A stretch of 64,000 nucleotides of DNA, from NCBI GenBank assembly GCA_034440575.1, contig JAOTOL010001656.1:1364501-1428500 (forward strand), given 5' to 3'. Of this stretch, positions 35,554-47,559 are shown piece after piece (the stretch's first letter is position 1; the number at the start of each line of letters is the position of its first letter). Origin of the DNA: Imbricaverruca yamaguchii (lineage: Eukaryota; Arthropoda; Thecostraca; Neoverrucidae). Below the pieces are notes generated by a model. The model ran no database searches, was not told the DNA's origin, and saw only the letters and a list, made by a program, of their open reading frames with translations. Both the position numbers and the translations under genes were made by a program.

Positions 35554-35934
35554 CATAAAGACATAAAGACATAAAAGATTAGTGCAACTCTGAGCCACAA
35601 GGGCCCTTCTTGGTTGCACTCTGTACACTGAACCAGTTGCCCACCAAATCTGCCAATCAGCCCTCCCTGTAATACTGAAAAGCAAGCCCTCTATTCTTAT
35701 AATGATTGTCTATGCTGTTTTTAAAGATGTTCAATGTGCTGCTACTGACGATGTTTTCTGGCAGCTGGTTCCAGTGTTCCACTACCCTGTTGGTGAAGAA
35801 AGTTTGCCTTAACCTTGTTCTGCTGTGGTTAATTTTAATTTTGAATTTATGACCTCTAATTGCATCATTTCTGTTAAATTCAAACATTTCCCCAAGGTAT
35901 CCCCTCTCCAGGCATTTCCCCAAGGTATCTCCCC

Positions 35935-36900
35935 TCAATCGGTTGGAATTTCATTATGTGAAACTGATCTACAAAATATTATACTAAGTGGAAATGCCAG
36001 TTCCTTTTCAGTTTCCCGCAACACCCTAGCATAAATATCATCAGGTCCTGCTGCCTTATTTTGCTTTATTTTCCTGATATGATTGTAAACAACATCACTA
36101 CCAATGAAATCAACATCATTTGTCAGATCCCATGTAACTGAACTATGGTGTACGGTCGGCAGATTGGTCATATCTTCCAATGTAAACACTGATTTGAACT
36201 GCTTGCTCAGCTCCTCAACCATCTCACTACCCTCACCCAATGTAGTCCCGTTTACTTCCAGTGCACCAATTGTGCTAGAAACTTTACTCAGCTCGTAGAA
36301 ACTAAAGAACTTTTTACTGTCCCCATTACAGTTTCTAGCTAAATCCAGTTCCTTTGCTCGCTTTGCTGCTCTGGTTTTTTGCTTCACAGTGTCTCTAGCT
36401 TTTCGATACGCCTTTAGATTAATGACATTTGAGGCTTCTTTAAAAACTCTAAATGCAGTTTTCTTAGCCCTAATTGCTTTTATCACGTCTGGTGTAAGCC
36501 ATGCTGGCTTTCCTACCCTTCTTTTGCGTCTTTGCTTTTGGGGGACATGTCTAATCTGAGTTTCCTTTAAGTAAGATTTGAACTTTTCCCACATTTCACA
36601 GGCATTTAAATTGGAGAATTCTTCTTCCCATCTGATGGCACTTAAAGCCGCTCTCATGCCGTTAAAGTCTGCTCTGTTGAAATTTGGAACCTTTACCAAA
36701 TTGTCCTTGATAATTTCCCTTAAATGTGCCTTGAATCTAACTATGTTATGGTCACTTTTTCCCAGAGTTTCGCCTACAGTCAAGTCTTGAACCAAGTCAC
36801 TTAAATCTGAGAATACAAGGTCCAAGAATGAACCATGCCTGGTAGGTTCCGATACAAACTGGTGTAAGAACAGGTCCTCTTCAAGGCATTTCCTGAACAT
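35935..36900 (-). pseudogene. CR1 ORF2 linker and start of reverse transcriptase
   Basis: It begins with the end of the endonuclease (SDHNIVRFKAHL), then a basic linker, then RT block 0-1 (KIKQNKAAGPDDIYARVL). The sequence stops at SVSHNEIPTD and jumps to the RT C-terminal part (GYLGEMFEFNRND at 35930 down to 35657). About 300 codons, including all catalytic Asp motifs, are absent. Confidence 0.85.
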
Positions 36901-37574
36901 TTTGCATAATGGGAGCCAACACCAGCATTTTCATAACCTTTTAGATTAAAGTCACCGAGAATAAGGCACTTCCTCTTAAAGTTTCTACTGATTTCCTCAC
37001 AAATCACCTTGTCAAGCTCCAGTTGCTGAGAATGTGGCAGGGTTCCTGATCGGTAGAAAGCTCCTATCCTAAGAGTATTGCTGTTGCCTTTTCCCACAGT
37101 GACATCAAGCCAAATGGACTCCACAGACACATTTTTATCCCCACCTGCTACTTTTTGAGAACTGAATAAGCTATTCACATAGAGCATTATACCACCCCCT
37201 TTCATTGCTGGACCCCTATTGCACGAAAACATATTGAATCCCTGGATCTCATAGTCCTGTAAGTTATCTCCAAAATATCCTTCACTGACCCATGCCTCCG
37301 TAATGCAAACAAAATCCGGTTCCTCCTCAGCAACATAACACTTTAACTCATCAAATTTGGAATGGATACTCTGAGCATTAAACATCATACACTGAACAAA
37401 TGCTCCATAACCACCTTTGGCTTTTTCATATTGAGTTCTTTTATCACTAGATGAACTATAACTCTGTCCCCTTGAGTTGCTGCTGTCCCTATTTGCAGAC
37501 TTTGAGGTTCTATTGCCTTGGCTGACACTATTGGAATATTCCTGAGTTGGCAATGCAATTTCATCCCTCCCCAC
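36801..37574 (-). pseudogene. CR1 ORF2 apurinic-like endonuclease domain
   Basis: The start is at 37574, just after ORF1. The motifs in order are FNAQSIHSKFDEL, FVCITEAWVSEG (Glu), GGIMLYV, RIGAFYRSG and LILGDFNL (Asp, Asn). The final SDHN motif follows in another frame (about 36750), so there is a frameshift near 36900. The family role is nicking target DNA for target-primed reverse transcription. Confidence 0.85.
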
Positions 37575-37737
37575 CCTATTTCCTAGTTTCCCTGAAGGAC
37601 ATGCTCATATACTTTGCCTAACACATGGACCCCCTTCTCAGAAAAATGCAGGCCATCCCTCTGATAGAGGTCACACGATGCATAAAACCTGCTCCACTCG
37701 TCTACAAATGTAAAACCTAGCTCCTGGCAGAGCTTTC

Positions 37738-38523
37738 CTACCCTGGTGTTAGCTGCCAGTGCCCTAGAGCTCCACTCAGGGAGGCTCTAGCCCTAGGCAA
37801 AATTCCTGTTACAAGCACTCTATTGGTACCCTTCAGGGTGGCCAGAAGGGCCCTGTACTCCCGCAGAAGCTCCTCGCTCCTAGTATGACCTATGTTATTT
37901 ACCCCTACATGCACTATGACTGTGTCAAACTGGTGATCACTGGTGACCTGTGCCACCGCAGGTACCAGGTCCTTCACCTTGGCACCAGGCCTGGTGATGC
38001 ACCTCCTGTCCCTCCTACCTTTACAAAATACCCGCTCTAAATGACGCACACGAGAGTCTCCTATGACCAGCACTGACTCCTTACTACTGCTATCCTGGGG
38101 GCAGTCATCCAATGCCTGGAACATATTTGTTGTTACTATGCCTGCTCGCTGGGCCGGTCGGCTACACTTCCTCCCGCTCCTACCACCTACCACCTGCCAC
38201 TCATTGACCCTTTCCTTAGGTTCGCGTCTCCAAATCCTCCACCCCCTGACCTCATGCCACTTCCCCTCCTGTGACCTACCAGAACTACCCCTCCTCTGTT
38301 CACTATTAACACTATTAACACTCCCCTCTTGAGAGATCCCAGCCACCTCCACAGTAGGGGAAACCTCAGCTACCTGGTGGCCTGCGACCACCTGGGCATA
38401 TGATGTCCCTGCTACGGATTGACCCCTTGTTGCTTTATCTTGCCTACCCTGTGCAACAAGGGCAGCCTTGAGGTTGGAAACCTCTGCCTTAAGGGTCCTA
38501 ATTTCTTCCTCTAGTGCCTGCAT
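37738..38523 (-). pseudogene. CR1 ORF1: coiled coil plus SGNH-hydrolase (esterase) domain
   Basis: The N-terminus (MQALEEEIRTLKAEVSNLKA) is a coiled coil. From about residue 150 an SGNH hydrolase follows: the nucleophile block VLVIGDSRVRHLER, the GVNNIGHT block with the conserved Asn, and, after a frameshift near 37740, RDGLHFSEKG with the Asp-x-x-His pair (about 37620-37650). In CR1 elements this esterase acts on acyl esters, probably of lipids, and helps mobilisation; that role is from family knowledge. All catalytic residues are visible, but the frame is broken before the His. Confidence 0.8.
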
Positions 38524-38575
38524 CCTGGTCGAAACCTTCCTAAACGCTGCAGCTTATGCCTAGATTTAGATTCAA

Positions 38576-39289
38576 ATTAACTTGCTAAATTAACTTGCTA
38601 AACAACCGACAAAAAAGCTAACTATCATTCACTATAAATCGCTACCTCCTATACTGTCAGTTAAATATCTGAGTGCCTCAAGAAAAGCAGAAACTATTAA
38701 ACAATTGTTTGTTTTTTTGTTTTGTTTTCTTTTTAAATAAATTAAATAACTAAACAAGATGTCTAATCTAATTGTCTTCCACACAAGTAGACAACTATAT
38801 AAATATCCCTTTGATATCACTTATGGCTAGACAGGAAAAATGAACAGTCACACAGCACTTATGAATACCCCCAACTTACTACTAATTAAACTATCTTAAA
38901 CTTCAACACCAAACACACTATGCACACCAAAAAGAAATAAAGTATGTTAGGATAGTATGAATGTTGTCTAATGTACTTATCAAATCTACACACTTGTAAT
39001 ATCTCCTACTACAGAAATCGAAGAGTCGAGAACACGCCGAAGCCACGAGGCCTCCCTTTGGCGCATACAAGATGGCGTCCTGCGGCGTCGCTAGGTTAAT
39101 ATAGTATAGTTTGCGTGCTACGAAAATGCTTATAAGATAAAACCTAATGAAATATAATAAGAGAAGTAATTGCTAAGCACCTATCCACAGCTTAGACTAG
39201 AGTACTGCCCTGTTCTGCAGCGACTTATCTGGAAACCTGGAGCTCGGGCGCGCGTCCTTCCACCTTGAGAGCTGGCGGCAAACTGAACA
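38576..39289. other. CR1 5' region and intergenic sequence
   Basis: Directly upstream of CR1 ORF1 on the minus strand. It may include its 5' UTR; the 5' boundary is not visible. The stretch 39030-39080 is GC-rich (GGCGTCCTGCGGCGTCGC). No gene. Confidence 0.35.
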
Positions 39290-39640
39290 CGGAGCCCCCA
39301 GGACGAAAAGGAGGTCCCATGATGAAAAGGAGGCCCCCAGGACGAAAAGTAGACCCCCGTGACGAAAAGGAGGCACTCCAGGACGAAAAGGAGGCCACCA
39401 GAACGAAAAGGAAGCCCTTCAGGACGAAAAGGAGGCCCTCCAGGACAAACAGGAGGATCGCAGGACGAAAAGGAAGCCCCCAGGACGAAAAGAAGGCCCC
39501 AGGACGAAAAGGAGGCCCCCAAGACGAAAAAGAGATTCTACAAGTCACGGGCCTCCAGGGGGAAGCCCATAATTCGAAAAAGAAGTCACCTAGGGGAGGG
39601 TAGGAGGCCCCAGAAATCAAGAGAGTGCCAAAAAATGGCA
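39290..39640. repeat. ~21-bp minisatellite (GGCCCCCAGGACGAAAAGGA), copy 2
   Basis: About twelve degenerate units, then the same flank as copy 1 (AAAAAGAAGTCACCTAGGGG, CCCCAGAAATCAAGAGAGTGCC). The opposed Lys/Arg-rich and Phe/Ser-rich frames over it are artefacts. Confidence 0.8.
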
Positions 39641-40771
39641 CGGAGGCTCCCAACTAATTCCTAAAGGTTACTGTTTTGGACCGAAGTGTGCATACTTCCA
39701 TATTACCTAGTCCACAACAAAATGAATATCATGTCATTCAGCTTCATTCTGGGCGAAAACGTAAGTAATCTGTCATGCATCGATGATTGCGCCAAAAGCG
39801 CCACTATACCACTAAAATCAAGAGTATATTCACAAGAAATTGCGCATGAACAGAAGGCATGTCCGCTTTTAACGCCAGTATGTCCCCCACCGATACACAG
39901 CTTGGTCCCCTTCCTACATATATCACCTTTTTCGGGTTTTGCACGTCTCCACGACGGTCGATACCTGGACTTGCACCTCTTACCGAAGCACGTGAGATTG
40001 CCTATGGAAGAGGACGGTGAGGAGTGAAGAAGAGACGACGCCAGCTCTGCGGCCACAGTGCGGACGGGTCCCGGAACAAGACGCCACCTGCCATCAGCCA
40101 ACTGCCACCAGCCACCTGCCACCTGCCGCCCACCACCTACACCACCTATACCAACACACATACATGTATCTATAACAAACGCACGAACACCGCTCAAGAC
40201 CCAGCCTTCACCTACAAACACTACTTTCTCACCCCGCTAACCCAATTTCAGCTACTTTCAACTCCAAGCTTCTGGACCTACCCATCAGTGTCTTCTCTAC
40301 CACATCGCCTCTTCATCAACCTCTACGAGCTTCTACCTACATCTACGTGTTCTACAGCATCCTCTACATCTACATCTTCAAGACTATCTACAGTGATACA
40401 GTGCAGTGCCCTTAGTCCTTTCTTCACCTTCATCTACCTACTACAAGCCACCACTACTACAAGATCAGTCCGGCGGTGCTGCCACTCCTCCCACCCAGGA
40501 ACCCCCAAACCCCCACCAGATCTTCCCTCTAGTGCCCTCTGCACGATCTTTTTCTGATCTATCTATTCGTGCTCTCTTCAAGCACGGTTTCTGATTTCTT
40601 TGTGTACTCTTCGTCTTTATCTGCCCCCTCTGTTACACCTGTCGGGCTCTCTTCACGCCCTTCTTTACCCTCCGCCAAATTTGTCAAGTGTATCGTGTGC
40701 CACTCACCTGCCATCTACACTCTTTTTCAAACATCACAATACTACAGAACCCGACCATCATAAACACTAAC

Positions 40772-41856
40772 ATGACCACCACCGAACAACCACCCACGGG
40801 ATATTTCTTCATCTGCCGCCAGGGGGACGGGGAGCCAATGGGCACCCTGGACCCCTGGCTGGTGGATGGAGAAATCTCTCACTACATAGGAGCGCCCCTA
40901 CACGCCAAACCCCTAAGATCCGGGGCGCTCCTAATCCAGGCAAATAACAAAACTGACGAATACCTACTCACCAAAATTAAAAGCATAAATGACACCCCAA
41001 TCACCATCACACCGGCTACAAACCTCAACACCAGTCAGGGGACGATCATGGCCCGGGAGCTGGTCGGTATACCGGTGGAGGCACTGGCCCTGAAGCTTGG
41101 GGACCAGGCTGTCTCCGCCGTGTACCTGCCGCCCGCCGAGGCCAGGATACAGCACAACCAGGATACAGCAAACCACCACCCCACATCAAAGCCGGATACC
41201 TCAGGTACCCGGTCACACCACGCGCACCCCCCCCCCGCGGCGCTGTAAGAGATGTCAGCGGTACGGCCACTCCGCGTGGGGTGCCGCGCCAACACCCACA
41301 CATGCGGCCGCTGCGCCCAACACCACAGCACAGACACATGTGACAGCGGCGAGCTGTGTTGCGCCTCCTGCGGGGGGACCACGCGGCCCCGGATGGGTCC
41401 TGCCCTCGGTGGATGGCGGAGCGCGAGGTGCTCCGCCGGATCCATCTCGAGGGCATGGGCCCGTACCGGGCCAGGGCGTCGGTCCTGGACCCGCCGGCGG
41501 CGTGGCCGGCTCGTCGCACAGAGCCGGGCACACAGCAACAACAATCACCACCACGCACAAACGAACATTACCCGGCTCTGACAACACGCTCCCAACCTGA
41601 ACAGAACACAAACGCCAACGCAGAACAACAACAACCCCAGGACATCCGAACACCACCTAATACAAACACCCGTAAAACCAGACCACCAACACCAAGACCT
41701 TCAAACCACCGTCAAGCACACTCAAACCTATCTACTCCAACCTACCACCCACCACCGCCACCAGAATACCAACTAGCATCCGCAGCATCCCCACACACCA
41801 CACACACACTGGACAGACCAACTACACCACACGCACACACAGACCCGGAGGAGTAG
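40772..41856 (+). pseudogene. I-type LINE ORF1 (gag-like, zinc knuckles), frameshifted
   Basis: The ATG is at 40772 (MTTTEQPPTGYFFICRQGDG). The N-terminal part is nucleic-acid-binding-like, then the frame shifts at a C8 homopolymer (41229-41237). Zinc-knuckle pieces follow: CKRCQRYGHSAWG in one frame and CGRCAQHHSTDTC plus CCASCGG in the next, then CPRWMAEREVLRRIHLEGMG in a third. Such CCHC clusters and the following CP.W..E motif are typical of gag-like ORF1 proteins of I and Jockey elements, which package the RNA. Confidence 0.7.
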
Positions 41857-42006
41857 ACAGAACGAGAACACAGAACAACCGACTCTGACACCACGACCCC
41901 CCCAACGCGATACCACCAATTACTCAGTCACACAGGCTAACCAAGAGCACAACCAAAAACAACCATCACCTAAACGCCCACATACCCGCGCTAACACATA
42001 CAAACA

Positions 42007-43310
42007 ATGAACAAGATCGTACAATGGAACACACACGGACTTATCAGACACTGGCCTGAATTTAAACACTATGCACTACAAACACACCCTATAGCACTAT
42101 GTATTCAAGAAACACACTTCAAACCCCACGACCCATATCACTTTCACATCCCTCACTACACAATACACAGACACGACACACACAACCCACACAGATCAGG
42201 CGGTGTGTGCACATACATTGGGAACACGACCCCTCACCGCCTGATACATTTCGACACCACGGCAGACATACTACTAATTGAAATTGATGTACACAGCCTA
42301 CCTTAAACACTCATCGACATCTACGATCCACCCTCGCGAAACACAGAAACACTATCGGAATTCAATAAAGCACTTGACCAAATTCGCACACCTATCATTC
42401 TCACCGGAAATTCCAACTCACACCACCCCCTATGGGACATCCGCACAACACAACCTGATCACAGAGCACACACACTCATCGCAATAGTCACACAGCATAA
42501 TCTCACAATACTCAACACCGGCTCACCAACCTACCTAGTACCAATCAGATCCCTCCTCCCTACGACCCCAGGTGTCACACTTGCCTCCTCACGCATAGCC
42601 CTCACCATATCCTGGACATCCGACCCCGACCCACAATTCAGCGACCACGCACCCATCACCATTACCTTCACCCAAATCCCTACCACCCCCCCCCCCCATC
42701 CCCAGCCTGGCCGGTGGAACCTCAAAAAGCCTCCTGGAACCCTTTCTCAGAATCCTTAACAGTCCAAACAGCCCATAGGCCCCAACTATCACCAGAACAA
42801 TTCGCACATACTCATCACCACAGCACACCAACACATACCACAAACAAAACCACGACGCCAACACAAACCTCGCGCGGCTCCCTGGTGGAGTGATGACTGC
42901 CACCGGGCGATCCGGGCGAGGAACCACGCACGCCATAGATATGAAAGACACCGCACATCAGATACACTAGCAATATACAAACAACTCAGAACACAATGTA
43001 AGACCATCAATAAAGACGCAAAAAAGACTTCTTTGAACACGTCCAGCACCCAATTTAACAGATTTACACCTCTAGTCGAAATTTGGACACTTCTGAAAGC
43101 ATTCCAACACCGACAACGACCCCCAATCAAAGCCATCACACTTAGACGCAACAACAACATCACAACAGACCCCCAAACAATAGCAAACATATTCGCAGAC
43201 CACTACCATCTTGCATCATCTACACTTCCACGAAACCCCCCACCCCCAATCAGACACACACACACACACACCTCTGCAACACTAGATTTACACTTACAGA
43301 ACTACAATTA
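42007..43310 (+). pseudogene. I-type LINE ORF2 endonuclease part
   Basis: It starts MNKIVQWNTHGLIRH (Asn motif), then ALCIQETHF (Glu), RSGGVCTYI, and a stop at 42304. Reading on in frame gives ILTGNSNSHHPLWD (where GDFN is expected; Asp and Phe are replaced) and SDHAPITI. A basic linker follows to 43310, where a short direct repeat (TTAGCAATCGCACA, twice) disrupts the frame. Confidence 0.75.
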
Positions 43311-44800
43311 GCAATCGCACAAATTAGCAATCGCACAGACAGGTAACACATGTATAGGACCGGACAACATTCACTATTCTTTCTTCAAACACCTACCAAG
43401 ATCAGCACTGCACACACTACTCAACACCTACAATACCGCATGGACCACACATACATACCTACAATCCTGGCTACACGTCTCTCTTCTACCCATACCTAAA
43501 CCAAACACAGATTCAACTCTTTACACCTCCTATCGCCCTATTGTCCTCACTAGCTGCTGCCACAAACTATTCGAACGTCTTGTCAAAAAACGCCTCCACT
43601 ATATCATTCAAACACAACACTTAATCTCTCCTATTCAATCAGGCTTCCTTCCCAATCGATCATGTTTAGACAGCCTCACTTACCTCATCACAAACATCCA
43701 GGAAGCGGCGGCCAGGAGATGTTCCACGACCGCCGTCTTCCTTGATCTAAAACAAGCATATGACACCATCATCATAACAGCACTGCTACAACACTTACAC
43801 AACATCGACATACAAGGCAGACTGATGCACTACCTCCATTTCTACCTACTCAACAGGTTTTTTTCAAGTAAAAATTGGGCCCCACACCTCAGACGCCAAA
43901 TTCCCCACCACCGGTTTAATGCAAGGCTCAGTTCTCAGTCCCTTACTCTTCATTTTGGCTCTAAATTCCGCCATCACCGACAACTTTTCGACCAAAATTT
44001 CAATCTACTCCGACAATATAGTACTATGGGCATCTACCGAAGCACCAGCACACGCACTAACATAACTCCACAACAAACACAACTTTCCACAATAAACCTT
44101 CATATCGCACCACTCAAATCCAAATGCATGATTGTCGGCTACAACAGAGACACAAACCTACAACCTCTAAAAATAGACAACTCACCCATTCCCTTTGCCA
44201 CCACAACAAAATTTATAGGTATCACATTAGACCAACGACTAACTTTTCGGCCACACCTCCTAAACATACTAAAACACGCCTTAAAAAGAATGAACATACT
44301 ACGAGCTCTTTCTGGCACACACTGGGAATCCGACCGAAACACACTTCTAACCCTTTACAAATCACTCATTCGGCCAATTATGGAATACGGATCCCCACTC
44401 TTAGAAAACGCAGCTGAAACAAACCTCAAAATTCTAGATTCTATTCAACGACAATATCTTCAAATAGACAAAGGAGCTTACACCACATCACCTTCTCACG
44501 CTCTTCACATATACAACCACATCCCAAAACTACAGCACAGACGTACAGAAGCACTACTTAGATACCACTACGAAACACAACTCACGAAACAACACCCATG
44601 CACACAGGCACTAAAACTCCGCACAACACGCAGACACCAACTCATGAACTCTTCACGACTACAAACCACAATAGGCTGCCGCATACACAGACACGCCAGC
44701 ACACTAGACATAACACTCCCAACGACACCACCCCCACAACCCATCGCATGGTGGAAACAGTCGACACCCAACACACACTTCATCATTGACAAACCAAAAA
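43311..44800 (+). pseudogene. I-type LINE reverse transcriptase
   Basis: In order: SYRPIVLTSCCHKLFERLV, SGFLPNRSCLDSL, VFLDLKQAYDTI (first catalytic Asp), a frameshifted stretch near 43860-43950, then YSDNIVLW at 44006. The usual F/YADD is YSDN, so the second catalytic Asp is replaced by Asn. KFIGITLDQRLTF and RALSGTHWESDRNTLLTLY-type thumb sequence follow. Not expected to be active. Confidence 0.8.
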
Positions 44801-45493
44801 ACACATACACACGCAGAAATACAACTATTCCTGCAATTCACAGCACAGTACGCCAACTACAACATCATATATACAGACGGCTCCAAATCACATACACAAC
44901 AGACGGGCACAGCGGCGGTGATGTACCCCAACGCAGCGCCGCCGCGGGTCATCCTACGTGCCCGTCTGCACGACACAGCATCCACATACACAGCAGAATT
45001 ATTCGCAATCTTCTCGGCATACTGTACCATCTACAACACCAAAATTGAGCACAACATCATAGCCACAGACGCAAAATCAACATTACAGAGCATAACACCC
45101 CACACCAAATACAAACACCTCCTCATACCCAAAATACTACACATCCACAAACAACTCACCATACCACAACGGCCAACACTTCTCTGGATCCCAAGTCACA
45201 CAAGCATACACGGCAACGAACACGCAGACACAGAAGCAAACATAGCCGCAACACTACAACAAATCACACAATGTTCCTACTCACAATCCGACTACTACCC
45301 CACAATACGACAGGCCATCAACAAACACATACAACAAACATGGGATATAGTATCAGCACAGCTACACGAAATACACCACAAACACGAACACTGGCACTCC
45401 ATCAACCAAAACACCAGACTCAGAGAACGGACACTAACACGACTACGCATAGGACACACAGCACTCACACACTCATACCTCCTACGCAATTAA
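44786..45493 (+). pseudogene. I-type LINE RNase H domain and C-terminus
   Basis: Type I RNase H with all four acidic catalytic positions visible: IIYTDGSK (Asp), YTAELFAIFSA (Glu), IIATDAKSTL (Asp) and SHTSIHGNEHADTEA (Asp). The C-terminal RLRIGHTALTHSYL follows, then, past the stop at 45493, a Cys/His knuckle (CTTCRHTLTVKHMLIYC). In I-type elements it removes the RNA strand during integration. It lies in a different frame from the upstream RT, so one shift separates them. Confidence 0.85.
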
Positions 45494-46439
45494 CCACAAC
45501 CACAATGCACTACCTGCCGCCACACACTCACAGTCAAACACATGCTCATATACTGCACCAAATACAACAACCAAAGACAACATATCACAAATTACTGCAC
45601 CACGAACAACATCGCACTGAACCTCACCACGCTCCTCAACGACGATCATCCAGCATTACACGAACACCTCCTCCACTTTCTCAATATTGCACGCATGCTG
45701 GAACAATTGTGAAAAACAAACAATCGAAAGAAAGGTAGAAAAAAGGAAAAGATACGCAAAAATAAAACGAAAGAAAAATTAACAAAATTGAGGAAAATAG
45801 AAAAAAAAGATCCATTCCAAAAAGGCAACAACAAGAAAAACATGTTCTTGCAATGTTCAATATATGGCGATGACCCGACCCCAACCCCGCACTACACCCC
45901 ATACCCCAATGTGGCACCGACCGGACTGACATCTCTCCTCGACATCATCTTCGGCTGTCAAACAACTCTACTATGCCATCTCTACAGCTTCAAGCGATCC
46001 GGACCAGCTCAACTCTACCCTTCAAGACGACTTCAACCCTACTTCAACATCGCATGGTAGATCAACTAACCCATCCCCCTCCGTTAAATCCTCCTACCAT
46101 ACGCTGCTCACTCTCTTGCACCTCCTCTCAACAGCCGGAACCAGCCGACATCACCACACGGTGGCAGGCTAGCAAAGTTCAATCACACACATACACGCAT
46201 TGTCTATAAAGTCGACCAGGTACACAATTAGCTCAGTATTGGAGATATGCCCCAGGGATCCAAAGCCATGGACGCGTTACGCCAATGCGACCTCTCCTCG
46301 CTCACGACGATACCCTCTACACTGCAGAACTCTCCAGCTCCCGACTTTCTCCTCCAGCAATACAAGTCGTTCCCCTACCTTGCTGAAGTCCTGGCACACA
46401 CATCACCCGACCTTATCACACAGACACCACCTGTCCTCA

Positions 46440-46565
46440 CTGCACAGACCTATCGCCTGATCTCATTGCACAGACCTATCACCTGACTTCATTGCACAGA
46501 CCCAACACATGTTCTCATTGCACAGACCTATCGTCTGATCTCTTCACACGGACCAGCACCCGACC
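46440..46565. repeat. 26-bp tandem repeat, about five copies
   Basis: The unit is CACAGACCTATCGCCTGATC plus TCATTG, at 46443, 46469, 46495, 46521 and a diverged copy at 46547. Confidence 0.8.
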
Positions 46566-46726
46566 TCATCCCACCGACGTTCTTGGTTCGGGCGGTCGGG
46601 CAGGCGGTGGCCGACGCGCCCCTGCTCGCCGAGAGTAAACAGACGCCGATGGTATGAGCGGTCGGTCAGCCAGTGCTGCATGCCGTGCCGTGGCGCCCAG
46701 AGTCGGCCGGCCCACCGTCCGTCCGG

Positions 46727-47515
46727 CCCGACCACCCTGCTGCCATGGCTGGGCGGGCTGACCGCAGGTAGGCTGACCACCCTGGTCGGCAGGCTGACCA
46801 CCGGGCTGCCATGGCTCGGCGGGCTGACCACCCTGCTGCCATGGCTCGGCGGGCTGACCGCAGGTAGGCTGACCGCAGGTCGGCAGGCTGACCGCAGGTC
46901 GGCAGGCTGACCACCCTGCTGCCATGGCTCGGCAGGCTGACCACCCTGCTGCCATGGCTCGGCGGGCTGACCGCAGGTAGGCTGACCACCCTGCTGCCAT
47001 GGCTCGGCGGGCTGACCACAGGTAGGCTGACCACCCTGCTGCCATGGCTCGGCGGGCTGACCACCCTGCTGCCATGGGTCGGCGGGCTGACCACCCTGCT
47101 GCCATGGCTCGGCGGGCTGACCACCCTGCTGCCATGGCTCGGCGGGCTGACCACCCTGCTGCCATGGGTCGGCAGGCTGACCACCCTGCTGCCATGGCTC
47201 GGCAGGCTGACCACCCTGCTGCCATGGCTCGGCAGGCTGACCACCCTGCTGCCATGGCTCGGCGGGCTGACCGCAGGTAGGCTGACCGCTGGTCGGCAGG
47301 CTGACCACCCTGCTGCCATGGCTCGGCAGGCTGACCGCAGGTAGGCTGACCGCTGGTCGGCAGGCTGACCACCCTGCTGCCATGGGTCGGTGGGCTGACC
47401 GCTGGTAGGCTGACCGCAGGTAGGCTGACCGCTGGTAGGCCAATCGCAGGTAGGCTGACCGCTGGTCGGCTGACCGCAGGTAGGCTGACCGCTGGTAGGC
47501 TGACCGCTGGTAGGC
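46727..47515. repeat. 30-bp minisatellite with 15/18-bp variants
   Basis: The main unit is GGCTGACCACCCTGCTGCCA plus TGGCTCGGCG, interspersed with shorter units GGCTGACCGCAGGTA or GGCTGACCGCTGGTA. The last 130 bp consist only of the short unit. Long frames on both strands are artefacts. Confidence 0.92.
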
Positions 47516-47519
47516 TGCT

Positions 47520-47559
47520 GTCACGTCCACAGTCAGTCCCTCCTGACTGTGGACGTGAC
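47520..47559. repeat. Perfect 16-bp hairpin at the junction of two minisatellites
   Basis: GTCACGTCCACAGTCA (47520-47535), 8-base loop GTCCCTCC, then TGACTGTGGACGTGAC (47544-47559). The right arm is part of the following 44-bp unit. The left arm is an inverted copy of it. Confidence 0.9.

Larger units (their letters stand above)
35556..38575 (-). mobile_element. CR1-type LINE with esterase ORF1, reverse-transcriptase core deleted
   Basis: On the minus strand the order is ORF1 (coiled coil and SGNH esterase), ORF2 endonuclease, the start of the reverse transcriptase, a deletion, the RT C-terminus, and a 3' tail of (TTTATGTC)n at 35556-35578. Frames are interrupted by at least two shifts. The esterase-bearing ORF1 and the octamer-like 3' tail are typical of CR1. 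It is the same family as the copy at 12594-13912. Confidence 0.9.
40030..45760 (+). mobile_element. I-type LINE (ORF1, endonuclease, reverse transcriptase, RNase H), degenerate
   Basis: Nearly full length: a long 5' UTR, a gag-like ORF1 with zinc knuckles, and an ORF2 with endonuclease, reverse transcriptase, RNase H and a terminal Cys/His knuckle. RNase H after RT places it in the I group (I/Ingi/Vingi-like) rather than CR1. The frame is broken by stops and shifts (41230, 42304, 43310, near 44800). The sense strand is very A- and C-rich with little G. Exact ends are not determined; no target-site duplication was identified. Confidence 0.85.

Noticed and set aside
46544..47530. Minus-strand 328-codon frame with SHGSRVVSLP repeats
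   Set aside because: It is the 30-bp minisatellite read through; several frames are open.
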